DNA of 27,480 bases from Blautia sp. (lineage in GTDB: Bacteria > Bacillota > Clostridia > Lachnospirales > Lachnospiraceae): NCBI GenBank assembly GCA_017420455.1, contig JAFOJB010000333.1:1-27480 (forward strand), written 5' to 3'. Within the stretch, counting starts at the first letter, position 1. Every line of letters begins with the position of its first letter. Shown one piece after another: positions 1-8,600 of this stretch. The position numbers were made by a program, and so were the translations under genes. The notes beneath the pieces are model-generated. The model saw only the letters and a list, made by a program, of their open reading frames with translations. It ran no database searches and was not told the DNA's origin.

Positions 1-48
1 AAAGGACCGTCCCCCTGTGTTCCCCCTGTGTTCCCCTGTGTTCCCTCC
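1..48. repeat. GGACGGT-type intergenic repeat with tandem 11-12 nt units
   Basis: The sequence reads ACCGTCCCC followed by three near-identical units of the form CCCCTGTGTT. The same design (ACCGTCCCC, then TTGTCTTCCCC, then TGTCTTCC) forms one arm of the large palindrome at 24999-25110. This is probably one arm of the same repeat family, cut by the window edge. No coding potential is seen. Confidence 0.5.
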
Positions 49-51
49 TTG

Positions 52-80
52 TGGACAAACTTCTCCGGCAATGATAAGAT
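52..80 (+). promoter_or_regulatory. Candidate sigma-A promoter for the MFS gene
   Basis: TGGACA (52-57) and TAAGAT (75-80) are separated by 17 bp, upstream of the MFS start at 177. Each box departs from consensus, so this is a moderate call. Confidence 0.35.
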
Positions 81-176
81 GATAGCAGTGAAAAACCCTT
101 CTGATCGTTCTCCGGCGTCTGATTCCCTGCGGAAGAACCGTTCAGATTCCCGTTGCTGACAGAGAAAGGAGCCGTT

Positions 177-1496
177 ATGAAACTGAAATATGGACAGACC
201 GTCCGAATTGGATTTGCTTTTCTGGCAATCTGCGCCTTCTGGCAGATGTACAACAATGTCATCCCGCTGATGCTCACCAATACCTTCCAAATGAGTGAAA
301 CCTGGTCCGGAATGATCATGGCGGCCGACAATGTTTTCGCGGTATTTCTCCTGCCCTTTTTCGGAAACCTTTCGGACCGGTGCACCTCTTCCCTGGGAAA
401 AAGAAAGCCCTACATACTGGCAGGGACGATTCTGTCTGTCATCCTGATGATGTTCCTGCCGTTCCTGGATAACCGGTATGCGGCGTCTCCCGCAGGAATC
501 CTGATGGTTCTCTTTGTGGCGGTCCTGTGCCTGCTTCTGTTTTCCATGGGCACCTACCGCAGTCCGGCCGTCGCGCTGATGCCGGACGTTACCCCGAAAC
601 CGCTCCGCAGCAGAGGCAATGCGGTGATCAATCTGATGGGCGCCATCGGCGGGATTGTGTATCTGATCATTGCAGCTGTCCTGTATCCGGAATCCAGAAC
701 CCGGGGAGCAGCGCATGTCGATTATTTTCCCCTTTTTCTGTTCATCGCTGCGATCATGATCATCGCCCTGTTCATTGTCCTTTTCACCATCGACGAGAAC
801 AGGCTGGCCCGGGAAGCCCGGTCCTTCAACGAAAAATACGATGCTGAAGAAGAAAAAGCTGCCGCTTCCTCCGTTTCTCCGCACATAAAACGCAGCCTCC
901 TTTTCCTTCTCCTGTCGGTTTTTTTCTGGTTCACCGGATATAACGCCGTGGAAACCTGGTTCACGGTCTACGCCCAGAAATCCTGGGGCATGGGAATCGG
1001 AAGCGCTTCATTGTGCCTTACCATCGCGACAGGAGGCGCCATTCTTTCCTATATGCCGGTGGCAGCCATCGCTTCAAAGATCGGCCGGAAGAAAACGATC
1101 CTGCTCGGCGTAGCCCTCCTGTGCGCAAGCTTTTTTTCGATGTTCCTGTACTCTGCCGCCAGAAACAGCTTTCATCCGGCGCTTTACGCGCTGTTCTGCG
1201 TGATCGGTTTTTCCTGGGCTGCCATCAACGTGAATTCCCTGCCCATGGTCCTGGAAATGTGCAAGGACCAGGATATCGGGAAATTCACGGGATATTATTA
1301 TGCCTTCAGCATGTCTGCGCAGATCGTGACGCCGGTTCTGGCCGGTTTTCTTCTGAACCGGGCAGGATACCACTCCCTGTTCCCCTATTCCGCTGCCTTT
1401 TCCCTCGTCGCCCTTCTGACGATGCTGTTCGTAAAGCACGGCGATACAAGGAACATCTCCAAAAAAGGCCTGGAGGCCTTCGATGTAGAGGACTGA
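177..1496 (+). CDS. MFS transporter, SLC45/GPH-like (probable sugar importer)
   Basis: This is a 439-residue membrane protein with about 12 hydrophobic segments and a charged central loop (about residues 210-240, rich in Glu, Lys and Ala), the usual two-half MFS plan. The loop after the second helix reads NLSDRCTSSLGKRKPY, the Asp-Arg...Gly-Lys-Arg-Lys-Pro signature of MFS loop 2-3. A later YRSPAVALMPDVTPKPLRS stretch is typical of the SLC45/sucrose-type branch, whose members carry di- or oligosaccharides with a cation. ATG 177 is chosen over an in-frame TTG at 153 because AGAAAGGA sits 6 nt before it. The gene stands alone, with a possible promoter at 52-80; the next gene has its own promoter. 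Substrate is not deducible. The family call is firm, the sugar role is inference. Confidence 0.85.
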   Translation: MKLKYGQTVRIGFAFLAICAFWQMYNNVIPLMLTNTFQMSETWSGMIMAADNVFAVFLLPFFGNLSDRCTSSLGKRKPYILAGTILSVILMMFLPFLDNRYAASPAGILMVLFVAVLCLLLFSMGTYRSPAVALMPDVTPKPLRSRGNAVINLMGAIGGIVYLIIAAVLYPESRTRGAAHVDYFPLFLFIAAIMIIALFIVLFTIDENRLAREARSFNEKYDAEEEKAAASSVSPHIKRSLLFLLLSVFFWFTGYNAVETWFTVYAQKSWGMGIGSASLCLTIATGGAILSYMPVAAIASKIGRKKTILLGVALLCASFFSMFLYSAARNSFHPALYALFCVIGFSWAAINVNSLPMVLEMCKDQDIGKFTGYYYAFSMSAQIVTPVLAGFLLNRAGYHSLFPYSAAFSLVALLTMLFVKHGDTRNISKKGLEAFDVED

Positions 1497-1538
1497 ATAA
1501 GGACTGCAGAAGAGCCGCCAGACGCCGAAAACACATCC

Positions 1539-1585
1539 GTCCCCAGCCGGCGAAACCGTGAACTGCAGCGGCTGGGGACTGTAAC
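1539..1585. repeat. Dispersed palindrome (copy 1), possible terminator of the MFS gene
   Basis: A perfect 11-bp inverted repeat, GTCCCCAGCCG (1539-1549) and CGGCTGGGGAC (1569-1579), encloses GCGAAACCGTGAACTGCAG and ends in ACTGTAAC (1578-1585). The core GCCGG-YGARRCYGTGAACTG recurs at 5431-5453 and 11702-11725. There is no T-tract, so a terminator role is only possible. Confidence 0.55.
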
Positions 1586-1607
1586 GACGGCGCTCCTGAT
1601 CTGCCTC

Positions 1608-1636
1608 TTGCAAAACATATGTTCGTATCATATAAT
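1608..1636 (+). promoter_or_regulatory. Sigma-A promoter for the helicase gene
   Basis: TTGCAA (1608-1613) and a perfect TATAAT (1631-1636) are spaced by 17 bp. They lie about 75 bp upstream of the helicase start, giving a short leader. Confidence 0.7.
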
Positions 1637-1710
1637 GATTGCAGTACTATATGCCAGCGCCAGGAAGCTGAAATGATCGTCAGTATCCCGGGAAGAAGAA
1701 GGAGGCCCCT

Positions 1711-3936
1711 ATGCCGGATCTGTTTGAAAACCTGAATGAAGCGCAGAAAAGCGCCGTAACTGCCACAGAGGGGTTCGTGCGGGTGATTGCAGGGGCAGGT
1801 TCCGGCAAGACAAGAGCATTGTCTCATCGGTTCGCATATCTTGTGAACGAGCTGGGAATCCTGCCGGGGAATATCCTGTGTGTTACCTTCACCAACAAAT
1901 CCGCCAATGAAATGCGCCAGCGGATCCACAACCTGACCGGAGACAATGATACCGGCTATATCAATACCTTCCACGGCTTCTGCGTCTCGGTCCTGCAGGA
2001 GGACTCCTACGCGGTCCAGTATCCCAGAAGCTTTCTGGTGCTGGACAATTCCGATATCAATGAAATGCTGAAGATCATTTACGAGGAAAGAGGCCTGACT
2101 CTCCGGAACATGACCTTCCAGAAGGCGCGGGATATGATCGAGATCCGGAAATGCCTGGAGATTCCGGACTACTATATGGATATGATCAATCTGTCCCTGG
2201 ATACCCTGAAAGAGAAGTATCTGGCGGCGAAGGAGCCCAGAGATATCATTTTTTACGGATACCTGTATCAGGAAAAGAAGTGCTTCGGGCTGGATTACAA
2301 CGATCTGATCAAATTCAGCCTGTATATATTTGAGCAGAACGAAGAAATCCGCCTGAAATGGCAGAAGCGGCTGGAATATATCATGATCGATGAGTTTCAG
2401 GATATCGATGCCCTGCAGTACCATCTGATGGAGGTCCTGTGCGCTCATCACGGGAATCTGTTCATTGTGGGGGATCCGGACCAGACCATCTATACCTGGA
2501 GAGGCGCGGATGTGAAATATCTCCTGAAATTCGACCAGAATTTTCCCAATGTGAAGACCATCTTCATGACGCAGAATTACCGCTCTACGCCCCAGATCCT
2601 GGCAGCCGCCAATTCCCTGATCTCAAAAAACACCATGCGGATCAAAAAGGATCTTCTTCCGGTCCTGCCGGACGGGGAGGCGGTTCTGTGCCATCATGGG
2701 GAAAACGGCGCGAAGGAAGCAGAATGGATCGCCGGAAAGATCAGGGAGCTGCAGGAGGCAGGTGTCCCCCTGAAGAATATGACCGTCCTGTACCGGGCCC
2801 ATTATGTCACCAGAAATATAGAGGATGTTTTCCTGAAGCAGAAAATCCCTTATACCATTTACAGCGGAGTGCAGTTTTTCGACAGGATGGAAATCAAGGA
2901 CGCCCTTTCCTACATGCGGATGGTGGTATACAAGGATGACCTTTCTTTCCGGCGGGTATGCAACACGCCCAGGCGGAACATGGGGGAGAAGCGGATGAAA
3001 TTCCTGGAGGAGAAGCTGCAGGAGCTGGAAAACCGCCGGATGGAACAGGAGGCGGAGGTTCCCGCATCCGTCGAAGCACCGCTGCTTTCCGAGCCGCCTT
3101 CCCTTTACGAAGTCCTGAAGGCGAATCTGGACAATGCGCTTTTTGCCGGCACGAAAGCGGCAGAGTTTGTCAGCCTGATCGAACGGTTTTCCGCAGAATA
3201 TGAAAACAGGCCTGTCTCGGATGTGTTTTCGGCCCTTCTGAACGCATCCGGATATGAAAAAATGCTCCGCACAGAAGGCAGCCAGGAACGGCTGGACAAT
3301 CTGGCAGAGCTGAAACAGAGTATTTACGAATATGAGGTGAGCTGCGGGGAAGAGGCAAGCCTGCCGGATTATCTTCAGCATGCCGCCCTGTTCACCAACA
3401 CGGATGCAGAGGATACCGGCGACAAGGTGAAGCTGATGACCGTTCATACAGCCAAGGGGCTGGAATTCCCCTATGTTTTCCTCTGCGGCATGAACGAAGG
3501 GATTTTTCCCACCCGGAAGACCCAGACCCTGGAGGGCATGGAGGAGGAAAGAAGGCTCTGTTATGTCGCCATGACCCGGGCAGAAAAAGCGCTCTTCCTT
3601 TCCGAAGCGGAGGGCCGGAATTTCGACGGATCCGAACGTTATCCCTCCCGTTTCCTCCTGGATGTGGATCAGGGGCTGATCACCTATGACAGAGAACCAT
3701 CGGAAAATCTGGTCAGAAGCACCCTGGAATATGTCCGCTGCCAGCAGTTCCTGTTTCCGGACAACAAGGAGCTTTTCTGTGCAGGAGACCGGGTACGCCA
3801 CAAGGTATTCGGCGCCGGAACCGTGCAGGAGCTGGACCTGGAGCGCGGTGCCTACCAGATCCTGTTTGATGACCTGGGAACCTCGCGCAGTATTGCCTTC
3901 CGGGTGAAGCTGGAGAAGGAACAGGTGCAGCCTTAG
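1711..3936 (+). CDS. ATP-dependent 3'-5' DNA helicase, UvrD/Rep/PcrA (SF1A) family
   Basis: The 741-residue protein would unwind DNA 3'-5' using ATP, in repair or at blocked forks. SF1A motifs appear in order: the Walker A loop AGAGSGKT (Lys33), motif Ia TFTNKSANEM, motif II DEFQD (227-231), motif III VGDPDQTIYTWRGAD (about 253-267), motif IV TQNYRS, motif V TVHTAKGLEFPYVFLCGMNEG and motif VI RRLCYVAMTRAEK. The C-terminus (VFGAGTVQELDLERGAYQILFDDLG) resembles the small Tudor-like domain that ends PcrA and binds RNA polymerase. Length fits PcrA (about 720-780). It may be the housekeeping PcrA or a paralogue, so no symbol is given. The ATG follows GAAGGAGG at good spacing. The last 4 bp overlap the convergent MATE gene, leaving no room for a terminator between them. 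Confidence 0.93.
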   Translation: MPDLFENLNEAQKSAVTATEGFVRVIAGAGSGKTRALSHRFAYLVNELGILPGNILCVTFTNKSANEMRQRIHNLTGDNDTGYINTFHGFCVSVLQEDSYAVQYPRSFLVLDNSDINEMLKIIYEERGLTLRNMTFQKARDMIEIRKCLEIPDYYMDMINLSLDTLKEKYLAAKEPRDIIFYGYLYQEKKCFGLDYNDLIKFSLYIFEQNEEIRLKWQKRLEYIMIDEFQDIDALQYHLMEVLCAHHGNLFIVGDPDQTIYTWRGADVKYLLKFDQNFPNVKTIFMTQNYRSTPQILAAANSLISKNTMRIKKDLLPVLPDGEAVLCHHGENGAKEAEWIAGKIRELQEAGVPLKNMTVLYRAHYVTRNIEDVFLKQKIPYTIYSGVQFFDRMEIKDALSYMRMVVYKDDLSFRRVCNTPRRNMGEKRMKFLEEKLQELENRRMEQEAEVPASVEAPLLSEPPSLYEVLKANLDNALFAGTKAAEFVSLIERFSAEYENRPVSDVFSALLNASGYEKMLRTEGSQERLDNLAELKQSIYEYEVSCGEEASLPDYLQHAALFTNTDAEDTGDKVKLMTVHTAKGLEFPYVFLCGMNEGIFPTRKTQTLEGMEEERRLCYVAMTRAEKALFLSEAEGRNFDGSERYPSRFLLDVDQGLITYDREPSENLVRSTLEYVRCQQFLFPDNKELFCAGDRVRHKVFGAGTVQELDLERGAYQILFDDLGTSRSIAFRVKLEKEQVQP

Positions 3937-5297
3937 ACGGCTTCGGCTTTTCGTGCCCAGCGGTAATAGAAGTAGGTGACCTCCAGGACCATGCAGACCA
4001 TCCAGCCTACGGGATAACCGAAGCCCACCAGCCTGGGAGTGTTGGCGACGAAGCGGGTGACCACGAACAGATAGATCTGCCGGATAGCCACAAAGGAAAT
4101 CAGCATGATGAACATGGGACCGGTGGAGTCCCCGCGTCCCCGGAGCGCCCCGGCCAGAGTGTGGTTCACGCAGTTGGCCAGAAGGAAAAATACATTGGTC
4201 CGCAGGAACAGAGCGCCAAATTCGATCACCGAGGTATCCTTGGAAAACAGCCTGACAGCAGGCGCCGCAAATATAAAGAGTGCCACAGCGATCAGGAAGG
4301 TGGTGGCGACCGAGAGCAGGATGGCCGTCTTTGTCCCCTTGTTGGCGCGTTTCACCTGGCCGGCTCCGATATTCTGGCTGACAAAGGTGGTGGCGGCCAT
4401 GGCAAAGCTCTGCATGGGCAGCATGATAAACATATCCAGCTTGTTGTAGCTGCTCCACCCGGCCATGCAGCCGGAACCGAAATGGTTGATATAGGACTGC
4501 ACGAAAATGTTGGAGAAAGCGGTAATGACCGACTGGATCGCTGCCGGAAGTCCTACGGAAAAGATCTTCTTCAGGGTAGCGGCATCGATGGCAAGATCCT
4601 TCCACACCAGCCGGTAGATATCCTTTGACCTGGTAAGGAGAATCAGTGTCAGCACTGCGGATACAAACTGGGAGAGGATCGTGGCATAAGCAACGCCGGC
4701 GATTCCCGCATGAAAGCCTATGACAAACAGAAGGTCCAGGATAATATTCATCACGCTGGTGATGATCAGGAATATAAGGGGCAGGGTTGTGTTGCCCACC
4801 GCCCGCAGGATGCCGCTCCCTATATTGTAGATCAGAAGCCCGGCAAATCCCACGAAATAAATGTGAAGATAGGTGGATGCATCCGCAAAGACATCCTCCG
4901 GAGTGGCCATGAACCGGAGCATGAAATCCACTCCCAGATACCCGATGATGGAAAACAGGATGCACAGCAGGAAGGAAACGGCCATGGTCGTCTCCACGGC
5001 GGTATGCAGTCTTTCCTTTTCCTTCGCGCCGAAATAGTTTCCGATGACAACGCCGGCGCCTACGGAAAAACCGTTAAAGAAGAACACCAGCATGTTGACG
5101 ATCATGGATGTGGAACCGACGGCGGCCAGAGCCTCCTTTCCCACAAAGTTGCCAACAACAATGGAGTCCACCGTGTTATAAAGCATCTGGAAAACATTTC
5201 CCAGCATCAGGGGCAGAGAAAACTGAATCAGCTGCTTCAGAATCGAGCCCGTTGTCATATCTTTTGTTGCGCCTGCCTTGATCGCCATAACTGCCAT
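3933..5297 (-). CDS. MATE family efflux transporter
   Basis: This 454-residue inner-membrane antiporter has about 12 hydrophobic segments in two homologous halves. The N-terminal stretch TTGSILKQLIQFSLPLMLGNVFQMLYNTVD, followed by SIVVGNFVGKEALAAVG, is the hallmark of bacterial MATE exporters of the NorM/DinF-like group, which expel drugs or metabolites against Na+ or H+. The ATG at 5297 is preceded by GGGAAGACGACT, a modest ribosome site; a second ATG at 5288 is also possible. Its transcription starts at its own candidate promoter (5350-5378) after a strong terminator (5457-5508) behind the giant hydrolase gene. It overlaps the helicase stop by 4 bp. Substrate cannot be read from sequence. 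Confidence 0.92.
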   Translation of the reverse strand: MAVMAIKAGATKDMTTGSILKQLIQFSLPLMLGNVFQMLYNTVDSIVVGNFVGKEALAAVGSTSMIVNMLVFFFNGFSVGAGVVIGNYFGAKEKERLHTAVETTMAVSFLLCILFSIIGYLGVDFMLRFMATPEDVFADASTYLHIYFVGFAGLLIYNIGSGILRAVGNTTLPLIFLIITSVMNIILDLLFVIGFHAGIAGVAYATILSQFVSAVLTLILLTRSKDIYRLVWKDLAIDAATLKKIFSVGLPAAIQSVITAFSNIFVQSYINHFGSGCMAGWSSYNKLDMFIMLPMQSFAMAATTFVSQNIGAGQVKRANKGTKTAILLSVATTFLIAVALFIFAAPAVRLFSKDTSVIEFGALFLRTNVFFLLANCVNHTLAGALRGRGDSTGPMFIMLISFVAIRQIYLFVVTRFVANTPRLVGFGYPVGWMVCMVLEVTYFYYRWARKAEAV

Positions 5298-5349
5298 AGT
5301 CGTCTTCCCTTCTGAATCCCAGGATGATTACATAGTTCGATCTATCTAT

Positions 5350-5378
5350 AGAATACCACCTGTACGCTGAATTGACAA
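5350..5378 (-). promoter_or_regulatory. Candidate promoter of the MATE gene
   Basis: On the minus strand TTGTCA (5373-5378) and TATTCT (5350-5355) are 17 bp apart, about 50 bp before the MATE start. Confidence 0.5.
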
Positions 5379-5417
5379 GCCAGGCACAGAATCGCCTCCC
5401 CTTGTTTCATCACAAAG

Positions 5418-5453
5418 GTTACAGTTTCTGGCCGGTGAGGCTGTGAACTGCAG
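5418..5453. repeat. Dispersed palindrome (copy 2)
   Basis: GTTACAGT (5418-5425) precedes GCCGGTGAGGCTGTGAACTG (5431-5450), matching the cores at 1547-1566 and 11702-11721. The closing ACTGTAAC arm seen in the other copies is missing; the sequence runs directly into the terminator. Confidence 0.5.
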
Positions 5454-5456
5454 CAG

Positions 5457-5508
5457 AAAAGGACTGCGAAACCCGGGAGCTGCCGCTCCCGTTTTCACAG
5501 TCCTTTTT
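5457..5508 (-). terminator. Rho-independent terminator behind the giant hydrolase gene
   Basis: GGACTG...GGGAGC pairs with GCTCCC...CAGTCC around a 4-nt TGCC loop, flanked by AAAAGG and CCTTTTT. On the minus strand it lies about 190 bp past the hydrolase stop and before the MATE promoter. The flanking A and T runs could let it act in both directions. Confidence 0.8.
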
Positions 5509-5613
5509 CTTCTTCTGAAGCCCTGATCTCTCAGGCTCTCATTCCGGAGAATACCCCGGTGCCTTTTCTGTCATTATCTCTTCGGCTGTTCTTTCAGGCT
5601 TCTCTCCGGGGCC

Positions 5614-5685
5614 TCTTCCGGCTGTTACCTTCCGGTCACTTTTTCAGGACTTCTCCGGCTGGTCCTTTCCGGTCACTTTCCAGAG
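5614..5685. repeat. Two imperfect tandem units of about 36 bp
   Basis: TTCCGGCTGTTACCTTCCGG plus TCACTTTTTCAGGAC is followed by TCTCCGGCTGGTCCTTTCCG plus GTCACTTTCCAGAG. About 24 of the first 29 positions agree. The units sit immediately beyond the 3' end of the giant hydrolase gene. Confidence 0.4.
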
Positions 5686-5697
5686 TTTCCTCCCGTA

Positions 5698-8600
5698 TTA
5701 TTCTTCGCTTCCGGGATTACCGGAAACCGGGAAGTATTTGTCCAGGTAAGCCCAGAACATGGCCCGGTTGCTGGATTCCTTTCCGTAGTTATTCAGGGAG
5801 TTTCCTACATAGTAGGAGAGGGCTCCTGCATCCTGGTATCCGGAAAGAGAACGGATGGACTGGCTGTTGGTGATGTTCTGCCGTCCGCCGTAGCCTCCGT
5901 AGAAAACCAGAGGCGGATCGTTCTCGTCGATGTAGTAGTAGGGGCTCGCCAGCTTCGTACGCTCGATGGCTGCCTCCAGCTCCTCATGGCTGAAGGTATA
6001 GGTACCGGGCGTAGCTGCCGGGCCGCTGGCAAAGAGGCCGTCGGTGACGGTGGGGAACCAGTAATTCACATACTCTTCATCGATGGTGAAGGTGTAATCC
6101 TGTGCCAGGAATTCCTCAAGAGTTCCTTCCTTCTCCGCCGCATCCCGGGCCGCAATGTAATTCCGGAGCATCAGGAAGCCCTTGCCCGGGCCGTACCAGT
6201 CGACCATCTGGGCGCATGGCGCGGTCTCTCCGTCGCCGCCGGTGATCATGGACGCCAGGAGCGGAAGATTTCCGGAATTATCCTTTCTCTGGTCTGCTCC
6301 GAAATACAGGTAATCGCTGGCTGCATAGCCGATGATTCCTCCCTGGGTCCCGCTGGGAACCTCCAGGTTTCCGCCGACAACGCCCTCCAGATACTCACTG
6401 CCGTCGGAGATTGCCAGCAGCATGGCGGTATAACCGCCCATGGACTGTCCGTAGGAGCAGAACTTCTCCGGATCCAGGCCCAGAGTCTCTGCATTCGCCC
6501 GCAGATACCGGACGGCGCCCTTGATATCCTGATAGAAATCCGGGCTGAAGTTCGGCGGCGAAGTCCGAAGGTCGATGCCCGCGACAGCATAGCCTCTGGC
6601 CACTGCCTCATTCAGGAAGTCGTCAAGAACCGTGGTGGTTCCGCCGAATCCATGGATAAACACGATCAGCGGGTCGCTTCCGGTGCTTTCCTCCGGAGTG
6701 AAAAGATCGATATCCAGGGACATGATCGTCGGCAGGTAAAGCATATCATGCACGCCTTCTACCGGCGGATGGTCCACATGAAGCTGATACTTCGACGGGA
6801 AGGGCTGCGCGTTTGCGCTGCCGCCTTTGTAATTCTGGGCTGCTCCGTTGTTGATCAGGGAACCTTCGATGAGGAAGGAGAAGCCGGCGTTCTCAAAGAC
6901 AGCCGCGTTTTCCTTCACCGTGTATTCCTGCAGTCCGGAACCGACAGGAAGCTTTCTCCAGCAGCCATTGTAATACAGGTACCAGTTCTCCTCAAAGAGA
7001 TACATGGTTCCGGGACCTTCATAGCTTCCGTCAGCCAGGGTCACGCTGCCGTTAAACACATTGGTTTTCTTCTGGACCACCGGGATGCTGATGCGGGAAG
7101 CCTTATCGCCGCCGGTATAGAGCGTGATCTCCGGAAGCGCTTCACCTTCCTTCAGGACATATTCTCCGGTCTCCTCATTGTAGTCATAGAGCATATAGTG
7201 CTGATCCAGGGCGATATTCGCGCATGTCACAGACACCCGGAGGCTCTGGCCGGCCTTTACCGTGGCAGCAACCAGGTCGAATACGAATTCCAGATGGGCA
7301 GGTTCGGAAAGACCTTCTGCCAGACCCTTTTCCATGGATTCTTTCGTGCTGGGATGGAAGCGGCCGTTCAGTCCCTCCGTGGAATCCCACATCGCGTTCT
7401 CTGCCATCTCCCTGTGGGAAGCACGGGCGAAGGAACGGGAGAGATAATGGGAGGTTCCATCTGCGTCCACCAGCTCCAGATATGCCATAAAATCGCAGTC
7501 GTCCGTATCCTCGGAGGATACATACAGATCGATGGTCGGGATACCCACAATCTCGAAGGCTCTTCCCACCGGAGCGGAGGTAAAGGTAAGGGCCTTACTG
7601 TCCACTGTCTCCCGCATATCCAGTGCGGAGTTGATATTGAAAGCGTTGAAATCCTCAGGCAGAGCCACTTCTGTGTCGACCCGGTATGTTTCGGCTGCTT
7701 CCTCTTCCGGCAGGTCGATGGTAAGCTTGCCGTTATTGCTCTGGGCGCCGTTCAGCAGGAGCGTTTCAGCAACGTCGATCTCTGCGCTTTCCGGTGCGAA
7801 ATAGAGGTCGGAATAGAAGGCATCACCGGGTGACATGGTATCTGCATAACGCCATTCGCTGCCCTTGGCTGCTCCGACGACATAGTAATAATATCTCGGT
7901 GCCTGGTCATAGCCGTTGTCGATGCCCTTCAGGCTGTAATCGAACCAGCGGAGATAATCCTGCGCCACATCGAGGGTGCTGTTGGGATAAGTCTCCTCAT
8001 CGAAGGAGCCTGCAATGGCGCCGCCATGGTTCCAGGGTCCGAGGACGATGGTTCCTTCGCTGTCCCAGGTATTGGCCATAGCAAGCTGCATTGTTGCATT
8101 GGAATCGTAATAACCGGCCAGCTGATGGGTTTTGATTCCCGACTCGATGATCCTGTCTGTATATTCCATCGGGGAAATGGTCTGCTCGACCTTTTCTCCG
8201 TACAGGAACTCATTCTCCGTATCCCGGGTCATATTCGGAAGGATCAGGTACGTGCTGAAGGACATGTTCTCCGTGGTCTGGATCACATAGGCGTCATAGG
8301 CGATCTTTCCTTCCGGATCCTCGTCCGTAAACTGCACCTTCGTCTCGGCGAGCCAGTCCTCGTAGCTCTTGACCTCTGCATCCTTTCTGGTACCGGAAAG
8401 CCCGGTGGTATTGGCAACGCCGTTCATACCGGTGAGAGCCGCGGAAACGCCGTTGGGGAAGTTCTGGTAATAGAAATCCATATCGCAGACGACCGGAGTG
8501 ATGCACTTCAGCCCTTCCACGCCCGCTGCCGCCACAGCGCCCTGGATGAGTCCCCGGTTGGAGCCGCCCATCATGCCGAAGGATCCATTGTACCAGCTCT

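Larger units (their letters stand above)
5298..5697. other. 400-bp gene-free region between MATE and the giant hydrolase
   Basis: It holds, in plus-strand order, the MATE promoter (minus strand), a dispersed palindrome, a strong terminator, and a short tandem repeat just beyond the hydrolase stop. Open frames here have no ribosome site and look like chance. Confidence 0.6.

Noticed and set aside
1..48. CRISPR-like tandem repeat at the left edge
   Set aside because: The units are 11-12 nt and adjacent with no unique spacers; it fits the palindromic GGACGGT repeat family instead.
2623..4965. A 780-codon minus-strand frame across the helicase and MATE genes
   Set aside because: It spans two well-supported genes in the wrong frame and has no coherent protein features.
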